Positions 42,348 to 51,296 of a stretch of DNA of 64,000 bases are shown one piece after another. How positions within the stretch are numbered: position 1 is the stretch's first letter; each line of letters opens with the position of its first letter. Below the pieces are notes generated by a model. It saw only the letters and a program-made list of their open reading frames with translations, did no database searches and was not told the DNA's origin. The position numbers and the translations under genes were made by a program. Source of the DNA: Calditrichaceae bacterium (GTDB lineage: Bacteria; Calditrichota; Calditrichia; RBG-13-44-9; J075); NCBI GenBank assembly GCA_013360445.1, contig JABWBP010000012.1, forward strand, positions 1-64,000, given 5' to 3'.

Positions 42348-43430
42348 ATGGAAGGCCACGCTCGCCATACCAAAATCGGGAAAAGGTTTGGAGTCGGAAT
42401 TATCGGGCTGGGAGAAGGAAAGGGATTGGTGAAAGGATTGGAAAGCCACCCGGAGCTGCAGGTGGTAGCGGTGTGCGACGCCAACCCGGAACTGTTAGAG
42501 AAAATCCGCCGGGTTTATGATGTTCCCCACGCTTACAGCGACCTCGCCGAAATGGTTCGACGCCAGGATATCGACATCATCGCCATTTACACCCCCGATC
42601 AGTTGCACATTGAACATATCACCGCCGCTTTTCAGGCCGGGAAACACGTTATCTGCACCAAACCGCTGGTAAATGCCCTGGGGGAAGCGCGGGAAGTGAT
42701 CCGCCTGACCGAACAGTACCCCCAAACCCGCCTGATGGTCGGGCAGAGTTCCCGGTTCTTCGGCCCCATGCAGCACCAGCGCAGGGCCTACGAGTCGGGA
42801 AAGTTGGGCAAACTCAGCTTTGCGGAGGCCCATTACGTGCACGACATGCGCTGGTTCTACGGCAACCGCCCCTGGGCGCGGGAAGGGGGCTTCGATCTGC
42901 TGTTTGCCTGCTGCTCCCACCCGGTGGACCTGGTGCGCTGGTACTTAGGCGACGCGGAAGAAGTATTCGCTTATGCGGATCAGTCCTTTGTCGCTAAAGA
43001 GGCCGGGTTCCACGGCAACGATACCTTCATCATCAACCTGAAATTCGCCGGCGGGCGGATCGGGCGGGTGTTAGGTTTTTACGGATTGGAGCAGCCCCAC
43101 CAGCACCGCCCCTGGATCGAAGTGGCGCTCTACGGAACCGCCGGCACCTTCATCGCCAGCTATCCGCAGCTGCAATCCCTGCAAAAATTCACCGGGGAGC
43201 ATGAGCGGCTGGAAACCTACTTCGAGGATATTTATCACTATTTCCAGTTCGAGGGCATCAACCACCACGCCGGGGAGTTCGTGAACTACCTGGAATATTT
43301 CGCCCGCTGCCTGGTGGGGGGTAAAACAGCGCTGCCCGACGCCGGGGACGGCTTCAAAACCATCGCCACGTTAGAGGCCATCCGGGAGTCAATCCGCAGC
43401 GGCCGGCCCGCTAACGTGGAAGCTTTGTAA
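42348..43430 (+). CDS. Gfo/Idh/MocA-family oxidoreductase
   Basis: A 360-residue NAD(P)-dependent enzyme. VGIIGLGEGKGLVKGL (16-31) binds the dinucleotide, AIYTPDQLHIEH follows the second strand and CTKPLVN near residue 105 is the EKP-like catalytic Lys motif (KP retained). The C-terminal domain with RWFYGNRPWAREGGFDLLFACCSHPVDLVRW fits sugar or inositol dehydrogenases; the last motif places His and Asp in the active site. The substrate is unknown. The ribosome site is GAGAAAGGGAACCCC. Confidence 0.87.
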   Translation: MEGHARHTKIGKRFGVGIIGLGEGKGLVKGLESHPELQVVAVCDANPELLEKIRRVYDVPHAYSDLAEMVRRQDIDIIAIYTPDQLHIEHITAAFQAGKHVICTKPLVNALGEAREVIRLTEQYPQTRLMVGQSSRFFGPMQHQRRAYESGKLGKLSFAEAHYVHDMRWFYGNRPWAREGGFDLLFACCSHPVDLVRWYLGDAEEVFAYADQSFVAKEAGFHGNDTFIINLKFAGGRIGRVLGFYGLEQPHQHRPWIEVALYGTAGTFIASYPQLQSLQKFTGEHERLETYFEDIYHYFQFEGINHHAGEFVNYLEYFARCLVGGKTALPDAGDGFKTIATLEAIRESIRSGRPANVEAL

Positions 43431-43498
43431 GCTCCCGGAATCAAAAATAAATTGATTGAAATCCTTTCCTGAAAGTGCTACTTTTACCCTCGCCACTG

Positions 43499-43672
43499 GA
43501 TTCCCGGTTCTCGATTCTCAATGCTGGATGCTGGATGCTCGACACTCGATGCGCGATGCTTGATTTTCGATTCTTGATGTTCGATTCTTGACTCGCGATG
43601 CTTGATTCTCGATGTCCGATGCCAGTCTGGCTGATTTATCGAGCATCGAATATCGAGAATCCAGCATCGAGA
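43499..43672. repeat. Two-armed 7-bp word array (GATNCTN), 18 left units
   Basis: Eighteen consecutive heptamers of the GATTCTC, GATGCTG, GATGTTC type run from 43499 to 43624 without breaking register. ATCGAGC, ATCGAAT, ATCGAGA, ATCCAGC, ATCGAGA (43638-43672) form the opposite arm. This is the longest array in the window and lies upstream of a large T9SS gene. The words are related to those at 26579-26638. Confidence 0.9.
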
Positions 43673-43704
43673 AAAATCCGTTCTCAAAGTTAGGAGGATC
43701 GCCG

Positions 43705-46700
43705 ATGAAAATCCTCGCTAAGTTTACCGCGCTGATTCTGCTTCCCTTAATTTTGATGGTTTGCTTCGCAAGCGCCAAAGAACGCCCGCCGGGCCGGGGC
43801 AACGCCAATTTCCGCTCCACCGCGCTTCCCCAAACCCAAACCCTCTGGAACATCAACAATATTGCCGGGTGGATTCGCAACGACGGGTATTCCGGGAACA
43901 ACCCTTTTACCGGCAACTCCGGGGTGAAATATCCCCGGGGAACCGCGGGGGTGATTTTTTGGGACGGCATTGTCTGGGGCGGGAGGGTATTCCAGTCGCA
44001 CTGGCCGCAGCCCGAAGGCAGCTACCGGGTAGGCGGGCAGACTTATAACATTTGCACCCAACCGGGACACGTCGCCATCGCGGGAACTCCCGCCGATCCG
44101 CCGGTCGCATCCGATCCGCTCTCCGCCTACATTTACCGCATCCGCGCGGACTGGGAGGAACTGACCGTCAACGATCCGGAAGTGATTCAGGACGCCGCGG
44201 AGCTGAATAATGTGGACACCTCCCAGGTGACCCCGGCCATGGCCCAGGCGGTATTGGATGATTACCAATGGGCCTGGAACAACTGGCCGGCAGATTTAGG
44301 CGCGCCGTTTTACGACCTGAACGGCAACAGCGTCTATGAACCGGCCTTAGGAGAAACCCCCGGCCTGCAAAACGCCGACCAGGTAGTCTGGTTCGTCTTC
44401 AACGATTTGGACCCCGCGTTAACCAACGAATCTTTTGGCTGCCAGCCCATCGGCCTGGAGGTACAGGCAACGATATGGGGCTACAAAACCAACGGCGTTC
44501 CCGGCCAGGCAATCTACCAGCGCTACCGCTTGATCAACAAATCCGGCTTTCCGGTGGACTCCATGTTTATCGGCGCGAAATGGGCGGATCCGGACGTCGG
44601 CGTTTATACCGATGATCTGGCCGGCTGCGATTCTCTCCTGGACCTGGGGTTCTGCTACAACGGCTACCCGATCGATAACGAATTCCAGGGATTCGGCCTG
44701 CCCCCGGCGGCCATCGGCTACGCGCTCTTGCAAGGCCCCCTGATTCCCTCCCCGGGGGACACCGCCTGGTTCGATTTCCAGAAAATTCCCGACCATAAAA
44801 ACCGCCCCATGACCGCTTCTCCATATAATGTCGCTGTTACGATGATGGATCCGATTTTCGGCGAATATGAATATGCCCTGGCATATTATAACCTGCTGAA
44901 CGGTTATATCGGAACGGGAGATACGCTGAATCCCTCTCCTTTTACACACGGTTCCGGGCCGTACCTCGGCCAGCCGACCAAATTTCCCATCAATGGCGAC
45001 CCCGTTACCGGCATCGGCGACGTTGACGGGCAGGGAGAAAATCTGCTCCCGGGCGACCGGCGCCTGATGGTTTGCAGCGGGCCGTTTTCGATGCAGAACG
45101 GCGATACCCAGGAGGTGGTGTTTGCCGTGGTGGGCGGCATCGATCCCGCGGGCGACCACCTCTCCGCGGTGGCGAAGCTGAAAGAGAACGTGCAGATGAT
45201 CCGCGCTTCTTACCCGCAGGCGCTGGCGTTTCCGAAGGTTTCTTACCGCCTCACCCATCCTTCCAACACCGCCACCATGCTGCGGGTGCAGGCGGATTTG
45301 CGCGAATTTTCCGGGGTTACCGGCGGGGAGATGCAATTTTCCCCGGAAACCGGCGGCGAGCCGGGCTTCTCCATGCCGCTTTATGACGACGGGCTGCACC
45401 ACGACAGCCTGCCGGGAGACAATATCTGGGGCAACGCCGCCGGGCTGAACAATCGCAAATTTCCCTTCAAAGGCGACCTGGCCGTGCAAACCGTCTCCGG
45501 GCAGCACAATTTCGAGGGAATTTTCTCCCGCCTGCGCCTGCGCCCCCTGCCGGATTTCAGCAACTGGCGGGTGGTCTGGGAAAACGGGCAGCAGGATTCC
45601 AGCATCAACCATTTCGAGAAGGTGCGCCTGGCCTTCGATCTTCACAACCGCGACCAGTTGAACGCTATCGACAACATTACCCTCTTCAACTTCGAACCGC
45701 TCTCCAACAACCAGACCATCCAGTTCAGCCAGCTCATTCCTCCCGGCGGAACCGCTTCCGATCCCGATTTCAATTTTGTGTTAGTCGGCCCCCCGCAAGG
45801 CGATTCGCTGCGCTTCTCCTTCCGGCTCCAGTTCGATTATAACTCGCAGGTTCTCACTTCTACCCAGGCGGTGTTAAGCTGGGCGCCCGGCCCCTATTGG
45901 GGAGACACGCTGGAGGTTATTCCCATCAGCGGGGTACCCGACAACGTCTTCCCAATTGTCGCCGACCCCTCGCAGTTAACCGGGCATTTCTACCAGGTTG
46001 CCTTTTTCGACTCTTCCGCGGAACTGCGTTGGCGGCTTACCGACCAGAATACGGGAGCGCTCAAGCTGGATAACATTCCCATCAGCAATAATCCCAATTT
46101 CCCCCACCCGGTGGTGGATGGGATTTTATACCAGGTTACCGACCCGGCAGCAAATCCCGGTTTCGTTGATTTTCAAACTGTGGCTAATGCTGCCGGGCCG
46201 CTGATTCCCCCGGAAGGGGCGGCGGCCGGTTTTGCCGGGTTTCCTTCGCTAAATCCCACCGCCAATCAGCAAGTCGGGGAAGGAATCTGGCTGATCCATA
46301 CCGCCGAACTCGGCTTCCAGGGAAGTTATTTCCTGTTCATCGACCGCATCACCCGGAATGGGAGCAACTGGTCGAAAATTCTGGGGTACGATTATGAGAT
46401 GCGCTTGACTGCGGGCGGAAGCTATGCCTGGAAAGCGTACCAGGATCAATCGGTGATGCCGGTGCCTTTTGAGTTATGGAACATCGGCGCCAATACCCCC
46501 AACGATCCCGGCGACGATTACCGCATGGTTCCCTGGGTGCTTGATGACGATGAAAACGGCGCGTTCAACATGGGTGGTCCCGGAACGAAGACCCTGGGTC
46601 TTTATGATCATACTGTTTCTCCCGGCGAAGATGATCCATTTACCGATTGGATTTACTGGATGAAGCCGGAAGATACTTCCCCCGGCCAGGCCGGTTATTT

Positions 46701-47220
46701 AGCCGCGGTGGCGCAAATGCTGGCCGGAACCTATACCGGAAGTTCTGAAACTGAGGTGATGGCCAGGGTGGTGCTGGCAAATTGGAACGGCGACATCGGC
46801 ATCCCGCCTCCTTCAGGTCAGTACAACCAGGATTTGCCGGAAGCGGGAACCATTTTCCGCATTCGCGCCAAGAAACCCAATCTGCCGGGAGATGTTTTAG
46901 TGATACATGGTACGGTGGGCATTGCAGAACAACCAACGCCGGATGTATTTGAACTATCCCAGAACTACCCCAATCCCTTCAACCCGGTGACGCACATTCA
47001 ATTCAGCCTGGCCGGCAAGGTAAAGGTGAAATTGGAGGTCTTCAACGTGTTGGGGCAGCGGGTGAAAACCCTGGTGGACAGCGACCTGGCCCCGGGGAAG
47101 CACGAAGTGGCCTGGGACGGGCGCAACGACGCCGGGGCAAGAGTCGGTTCGGGGCTTTATTTCTATCGCTTGAAAGCCGGCGATTACGTTAAATCGCGCA
47201 AGATGATTTTGATCAAATGA
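43705..47220 (+). CDS. Very large T9SS protein, paralogue of the next gene
   Basis: An 1171-residue secreted protein, started at the ATG after TTAGGAGGATCGCCG; the upstream in-frame ATG lies in the repeat. The signal peptide ends near CFASA. The first 500 or so residues (NINNIAGWIRNDGYSGNNP, NDPEVIQDAAELNNVDTSQV, INKSGFPVDSMFIGAKWADP) match the next gene closely. The following 560 residues are unique, beta-rich and Asn/Pro-rich, with no recognised domain. The C-terminus is a T9SS sorting domain (NYPNPFNPVTHIQFSLAGK) ending SRKMILIK. The role is unknown. Confidence 0.87.
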   Translation: MKILAKFTALILLPLILMVCFASAKERPPGRGNANFRSTALPQTQTLWNINNIAGWIRNDGYSGNNPFTGNSGVKYPRGTAGVIFWDGIVWGGRVFQSHWPQPEGSYRVGGQTYNICTQPGHVAIAGTPADPPVASDPLSAYIYRIRADWEELTVNDPEVIQDAAELNNVDTSQVTPAMAQAVLDDYQWAWNNWPADLGAPFYDLNGNSVYEPALGETPGLQNADQVVWFVFNDLDPALTNESFGCQPIGLEVQATIWGYKTNGVPGQAIYQRYRLINKSGFPVDSMFIGAKWADPDVGVYTDDLAGCDSLLDLGFCYNGYPIDNEFQGFGLPPAAIGYALLQGPLIPSPGDTAWFDFQKIPDHKNRPMTASPYNVAVTMMDPIFGEYEYALAYYNLLNGYIGTGDTLNPSPFTHGSGPYLGQPTKFPINGDPVTGIGDVDGQGENLLPGDRRLMVCSGPFSMQNGDTQEVVFAVVGGIDPAGDHLSAVAKLKENVQMIRASYPQALAFPKVSYRLTHPSNTATMLRVQADLREFSGVTGGEMQFSPETGGEPGFSMPLYDDGLHHDSLPGDNIWGNAAGLNNRKFPFKGDLAVQTVSGQHNFEGIFSRLRLRPLPDFSNWRVVWENGQQDSSINHFEKVRLAFDLHNRDQLNAIDNITLFNFEPLSNNQTIQFSQLIPPGGTASDPDFNFVLVGPPQGDSLRFSFRLQFDYNSQVLTSTQAVLSWAPGPYWGDTLEVIPISGVPDNVFPIVADPSQLTGHFYQVAFFDSSAELRWRLTDQNTGALKLDNIPISNNPNFPHPVVDGILYQVTDPAANPGFVDFQTVANAAGPLIPPEGAAAGFAGFPSLNPTANQQVGEGIWLIHTAELGFQGSYFLFIDRITRNGSNWSKILGYDYEMRLTAGGSYAWKAYQDQSVMPVPFELWNIGANTPNDPGDDYRMVPWVLDDDENGAFNMGGPGTKTLGLYDHTVSPGEDDPFTDWIYWMKPEDTSPGQAGYLAAVAQMLAGTYTGSSETEVMARVVLANWNGDIGIPPPSGQYNQDLPEAGTIFRIRAKKPNLPGDVLVIHGTVGIAEQPTPDVFELSQNYPNPFNPVTHIQFSLAGKVKVKLEVFNVLGQRVKTLVDSDLAPGKHEVAWDGRNDAGARVGSGLYFYRLKAGDYVKSRKMILIK

Positions 47221-47245
47221 CCATCGGTTTTTGCCGGGCAATTCG

Positions 47246-47295
47246 GTAGGGGCGATTCGCGCCAGGGGCGCGCCCTCGGCGCGAATCGCCTTTAC
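47246..47295. repeat. Intergenic palindrome (GTAGGGGCGATTCGC type)
   Basis: GTAGGGGCGATTCGCGCC (47246-47263) pairs with GGCGCGAATCGCCTTTAC (47278-47295) around a GC-rich 14-nt loop. It lies between the two paralogous T9SS genes. Confidence 0.78.
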
Positions 47296-47345
47296 ACGAT
47301 CGCCCAATCATACCCATCTTTATCAAACCACAGGAGGATAGCGCC

Positions 47346-49181
47346 ATGAAGCGATATAGCGGATTTTTGCTGGTATTAACGGCTATGGGAGTATTCATCG
47401 CCGCTTCCATGTTAAGCGCGCGGGAGAAACCGGGGCAGAAAACAGCTCCAAACCCGGCGGTTTCTTACGCGCAAATCGAGGAAACCCAAACCCTCTGGAA
47501 TATCAACAATATTGCCGGGTGGATTCGCAATGACGGATATTCCGGAAACAATCCCTACATCGGGAACTGGGGAGTCTGGTATCCCCGGGGAACCGCGGGG
47601 GTGATTTTTCAGGACGGCTTGGTCTGGGGTGGTAAGGTGACCCAATCCCACTGGCCCCAGCCGCAAGGCAGCTACCGGGTGGGCGGGCAGACTTATCGCA
47701 TTGGCACTTTGCCGGGGCATATCATCCAGGCCGGGACACCCACTACTCCCCCGGTATCATCCAATCCTAACAATGCTTACATTTACCGCATCCGGGCGGA
47801 CTGGCAAAATTTAACCGTCAATGACCCGGAAGTGATTCAGGATGCCGCGGAGCTGAATAACGTCGATACCTCCCAGGTAACCCCGGCCATGGCTCAGGCG
47901 GTGCTGGATGATTACGAATGGGCCTGGAACAACTGGCCGGGAGATTTGGGCGCCCCGTTTTACGACCTGAACGGTAACAACCAATGGGACCCCGGAACGG
48001 ATGAACCCGGATTGGCCGACGCCGATCAGGTGATCTGGTTCGTCTGTAACGATCTGAACCCCGGCCTGACTACCAATTTGTACGGTTCCCAGCCCATCGG
48101 GTTGGAATTGCAGGTGGCCATGTGGGGGTATCATCAGCCTGGCACCACGATTGGGCAGGCGTCTTTCCGGCGCTACCGCCTGATCAATAAATCCGGCTTC
48201 CCCATCGACTCCATGTTCATCGCCCAGTGGTCGGATTCCGACATAGGATACTTTGGCGACGATTTTGGGGGGTGCGATTCATTAACAATTTTGGGGTATG
48301 CCTATAACGGAAATCCTGAAGATACCGAATTTCAACAATTCGGGCTTCCCCCGGCGGCGGTGGGGTATGCCTTGTTACAGGGCCCGATCATCCCTTCGCC
48401 CGGAGATACGGCCACCTTTAACTTTCATAAACTCCCCGGTTATAAGAATCTGTCCATGACGTCTTTCGGATACTTCGCTGCCGGCAGCACCATTAACGAC
48501 CCGAACCTGGGGGAATACAGCGGAACGTTACAATGGTATAATTTGCTGAACGGCTTTATTCCTACGGCCGATACAACCAATCCCACGCCCTATACCCATG
48601 GCGTTGGTCCCCTTGCCGGGCGTCCCACCAAATTCCCCCTGAACGGCGATCCCGTGGCCATGGCGGGTGATATTGATGGTTTAGGAAGCAACCTTCCGCC
48701 GGGGGACCGTCGAATTGTGGTCAGCAGCGGTCCCTTTACCATGCTGAACGGCGATGTTCAGGAAATGGTGCTGGCAATTATCGGCGGCATTACTCCCGGT
48801 CCCGGGGGAAATAACCGAACGGCGGTGGCTCAATTGAAGCTGAACAGCGATTTTATCCGGTTAATGTGGGATGATATTTCCACCGGCATTGCTCAACTTG
48901 AAAACCCGGTTATTCCTGAACACCTGGAACTGGAACAGAACTATCCCAATCCCTTCAATCCTGCTACCATCATTCGTTACCATTTATCAGTTTCGGAATT
49001 TGTAACCCTGAAAGTGTATGATATCCTGGGGCGGGAGGTAGCAACCCTGGTCAACGAACGCCAGATTACGGGGATTTATCGGGTTCCCTTTATCGCCGCT
49101 GACCTTGCCAGCGGGGTTTATGTTTACCGGATCACCGCGGGCGGTTTCAGCAAAAGCCGGAAAATGGTGTTGCTGCGATGA
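47346..49181 (+). CDS. T9SS protein, short paralogue of the preceding gene
   Basis: A 611-residue secreted protein with a signal peptide ending SMLSAR. Residues 40-510 share long identical blocks with the gene at 43705 (NINNIAGWIRNDGYSGNNP, SQVTPAMAQAVLDDYEWAWN, GFPIDSMFIAQWSDSDIG). It lacks that gene's 560-residue insert and goes straight to the T9SS sorting domain (NYPNPFNPATIIRYHLSVSE) ending SRKMVLLR. The pair looks like a tandem duplication with later gain or loss of the central region. The ribosome site is CAGGAGGATAGCGCC. Confidence 0.88.
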   Translation: MKRYSGFLLVLTAMGVFIAASMLSAREKPGQKTAPNPAVSYAQIEETQTLWNINNIAGWIRNDGYSGNNPYIGNWGVWYPRGTAGVIFQDGLVWGGKVTQSHWPQPQGSYRVGGQTYRIGTLPGHIIQAGTPTTPPVSSNPNNAYIYRIRADWQNLTVNDPEVIQDAAELNNVDTSQVTPAMAQAVLDDYEWAWNNWPGDLGAPFYDLNGNNQWDPGTDEPGLADADQVIWFVCNDLNPGLTTNLYGSQPIGLELQVAMWGYHQPGTTIGQASFRRYRLINKSGFPIDSMFIAQWSDSDIGYFGDDFGGCDSLTILGYAYNGNPEDTEFQQFGLPPAAVGYALLQGPIIPSPGDTATFNFHKLPGYKNLSMTSFGYFAAGSTINDPNLGEYSGTLQWYNLLNGFIPTADTTNPTPYTHGVGPLAGRPTKFPLNGDPVAMAGDIDGLGSNLPPGDRRIVVSSGPFTMLNGDVQEMVLAIIGGITPGPGGNNRTAVAQLKLNSDFIRLMWDDISTGIAQLENPVIPEHLELEQNYPNPFNPATIIRYHLSVSEFVTLKVYDILGREVATLVNERQITGIYRVPFIAADLASGVYVYRITAGGFSKSRKMVLLR

Positions 49182-49199
49182 GGTTCAATAAGCCGTTAT

Positions 49200-49236
49200 T
49201 TAACCTCCCGGAGGTTCAGAACCTCCGGGAGGTTAA
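49200..49236. repeat. 17-bp perfect hairpin, CCTCCCGGAGG type
   Basis: TTAACCTCCCGGAGGTT and its perfect complement are separated by CAG. Each arm is also nearly self-complementary. There is no T-run on either side, so it could be a dispersed palindromic repeat or a Rho-dependent stop region. Confidence 0.75.
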
Positions 49237-49276
49237 TCGCTAAGAGGATTCACCTCGCCGCATCCCCAAATTCCTG

Positions 49277-49305
49277 TTGACACCCTTTTCCGATTATCCT
49301 AATAT
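49277..49305 (+). promoter_or_regulatory. Consensus sigma-70 promoter of queE
   Basis: TTGACA (49277-49282) and TAATAT (49300-49305) are separated by 17 bp. The predicted leader of about 38 nt is too short for a preQ1 riboswitch. Confidence 0.8.
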
Positions 49306-49349
49306 TCGGCGCATAGTTGAGAATAGGGATTTAATCGGTTCGTATCATT

Positions 49350-50015
49350 ATGGCCTACGCGGTGAAAGAAATTTATTACACCCTCCAGGGCGAGGGCGCG
49401 CACAGCGGTCGCCCGGCGGTGTTCTGCCGCTTTGCCGGGTGCAACCTCTGGAGCGGGCGGGAGCAAGACCGCGCCGGCGCCATTTGCCGGTTCTGCGATA
49501 CCGATTTCGTGGGCGTTGACGGCCCCGGCGGGGGCAAATTCCCCACCGCGGAAGCCTTAGCCCGCGCGGTGTTAGAGAAATGGCCGCTTTCCGCTCCCGG
49601 CAACCGGGCGGAGCTTCGCGGGAATACCGTTCGCCCCTTTGTGGTCTGCACCGGGGGCGAGCCGCTGCTGCAATTGGATGAAGAGTTAGTGGAGGCGTTC
49701 CACCGCCGGGGGATCGAGATCGCGGTGGAAACCAACGGCACTTTGCCGCCCCCGGAGGGGATCGACTGGATTTGCGTCAGCCCCAAGGCCGGGGCGGAAC
49801 TGCTGCTGCGCTCCGGCAACGAATTGAAGCTGGTCTATCCCCAGCCCGGCGCGGAGCCGGAACGTTACGCGAGCCTGGACTTTCAGCATTTCTCCTTGCA
49901 GCCCATGGACGGCCCGGAGGCGCAGCGCAACACCCGATTAGCCCTGGAGTACTGCCTGAAACACCCCCAATGGCGGCTGAGCCTGCAAACCCATAAGTTG
50001 TTGAATATACCGTGA
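49350..50015 (+). CDS. queE: 7-carboxy-7-deazaguanine synthase
   Basis: A 221-residue radical-SAM enzyme that makes 7-carboxy-7-deazaguanine for queuosine (or other 7-deazaguanine) synthesis. The cluster-binding Cys are 31, 46 and 49 in CNLWSGREQDRAGAICRFC (CX14CX2C, the enterobacterial-type spacing). YTLQGEGAHSGRPAVF is the substrate-proximal N-terminus and CTGGEPLLQ the SAM-binding GGEP. The remaining queuosine genes are not nearby. No strong ribosome site is visible. Confidence 0.93.
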   Translation: MAYAVKEIYYTLQGEGAHSGRPAVFCRFAGCNLWSGREQDRAGAICRFCDTDFVGVDGPGGGKFPTAEALARAVLEKWPLSAPGNRAELRGNTVRPFVVCTGGEPLLQLDEELVEAFHRRGIEIAVETNGTLPPPEGIDWICVSPKAGAELLLRSGNELKLVYPQPGAEPERYASLDFQHFSLQPMDGPEAQRNTRLALEYCLKHPQWRLSLQTHKLLNIP

Positions 50016-50032
50016 ATCAGGAAGCGGGTTGC

Positions 50033-50074
50033 GAGTTTTGAGTCTTGAGTCTTGAGTTTTGAGTCTTGAGTTTT
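50033..50074. repeat. One-armed 7-bp word array (GAGTCTT)
   Basis: GAGTTTT, GAGTCTT, GAGTCTT, GAGTTTT, GAGTCTT, GAGTTTT in exact 7-bp register, 18 bp after the queE stop. No opposite arm is seen. Confidence 0.75.
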
Positions 50075-50148
50075 TTTGATTTTTGCTTGCCCCTTCAGGG
50101 GGTAGCGGTTCTTCAAAAATGCGATTTCAAAAAAAGGACTTTCTTCCT

Positions 50149-51279
50149 ATGGCACTTTCCCGTATTGCCCTGTTCGCTCTGATAGCGTTTTCCCTCCTGC
50201 CCCTGCTTGGCCAGCCTTACGAAATCGGCCACGTTTTCATCACTTTTCAGGACAGCGCCCGGGGGAATCGCTCCGTTCCCGTGCACCTCTATTATCCCGC
50301 GGATGCCCCGGGGGACGGGGTGCCGGTTGCTGCCGGAACGGAAAAGTTCCCCCCGGTCTCTTTCGGGCACGGTTTTTTGATGGTGTGGAGCGCCTACGAG
50401 AATATCTGGTCGGCGCTGGTTCCGCAGGGATTCATAGTGGCGCTGCCGGCCACCGAGGGCGGCCTCCTGCCCAGCCATTTGAATTTTGCCCGCGACCTCG
50501 CTTTTGTGATCCGGGCGGTGCAGGCGGAGGGGGAAAATCCGGCGTCGATGTTTTACCAGCGGGTGGATAGCGCCTGCGCGGTGATGGGGCACTCCATGGG
50601 CGGGGGGGCGAGCTTTTTAGCCGCGGCAGAGAATCCCTGGATCACCGCCCTGGCGAACCTGGCCGCAGCGGAGACCAATCCCTCGGCCATCGCCGCCGCG
50701 GCCGACGTTGCCCTTCCCTCCCTGGTATTTGCCGGGGGAAACGATTGCGTGACCCCGCCGGCGGCGCAGCAAATCCCGCTCTATAACGCCCTCGCTTCTA
50801 CCTGTAAAACCTATATCGAAATTACCGGCGCTACCCACTGCCAGTTTGCGGAGAACAACTCTATTTGCAACTTAGGAGAGATCGGCTGCGCCCCCGCGGC
50901 CATCTCCCGGGCGCAGCAGCACCAGACCGTAAGCGATTACCTGCTGCCCTGGCTGAAAGCGGTTTTACAGCGCGATGTTTCCGCCTGGGAGAGTTTTCAA
51001 ACCCTGCTCTCCGGCGACCCGCGAATTACCTATGGCCAGAACGCCGAGCTGCGCGGGGACGTGGATGGAAACAGCGAGGTGAACTCCACCGACGCGCTGG
51101 TCATCCTCTCCTACGACGCCGCGCTGCCCATCCCATCCGCGTTCCAGCAGCGCATTGCCGCGGGCATCGGCGACGCCAACGCCGACGGCCAGACCAATTC
51201 CACGGATGCCCTGCTGGTGCTCTCCTTCGACGCCGGGATTGCCATCCCTTTCCCGGTAGGGCTTCCAACCTGCTTGTGA
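50149..51279 (+). CDS. Secreted alpha/beta hydrolase with dockerin domain
   Basis: A 376-residue protein, started at the ATG after AAAGGACTTTCTTCCT, with a signal peptide ending LLGQ. SFGHGFLMVW and GHSMGGG near residue 170 give the fold and the nucleophile Ser, and GATHCQF near 250 the catalytic His, as in chlorophyllase or cutinase-like esterases. The C-terminal 65 residues are a type I dockerin with two calcium loops (DVDGNSEVNSTDALVILSYD and DANADGQTNSTDALLVLSFD). A dockerin implies docking to a cohesin; no cohesin gene is in the window. It ends 17 bp from the convergent T9SS gene. Confidence 0.87.
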   Translation: MALSRIALFALIAFSLLPLLGQPYEIGHVFITFQDSARGNRSVPVHLYYPADAPGDGVPVAAGTEKFPPVSFGHGFLMVWSAYENIWSALVPQGFIVALPATEGGLLPSHLNFARDLAFVIRAVQAEGENPASMFYQRVDSACAVMGHSMGGGASFLAAAENPWITALANLAAAETNPSAIAAAADVALPSLVFAGGNDCVTPPAAQQIPLYNALASTCKTYIEITGATHCQFAENNSICNLGEIGCAPAAISRAQQHQTVSDYLLPWLKAVLQRDVSAWESFQTLLSGDPRITYGQNAELRGDVDGNSEVNSTDALVILSYDAALPIPSAFQQRIAAGIGDANADGQTNSTDALLVLSFDAGIAIPFPVGLPTCL

Positions 51280-51296
51280 CGCGGCAAAATCCCGCT

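Noticed and set aside
43499-43672. CRISPR array
   Set aside because: Units are 7 bp with no spacers and degenerate sequence; there are no cas genes in the window.
44419-45645. A 408-codon minus-strand frame within the large T9SS gene
   Set aside because: No signal, domain or ribosome site; it is complementary to a well supported secreted protein.
49306-49349. PreQ1 riboswitch before queE
   Set aside because: The leader after the predicted start is about 40 nt and shows no preQ1-type hairpin with an A-rich tail.
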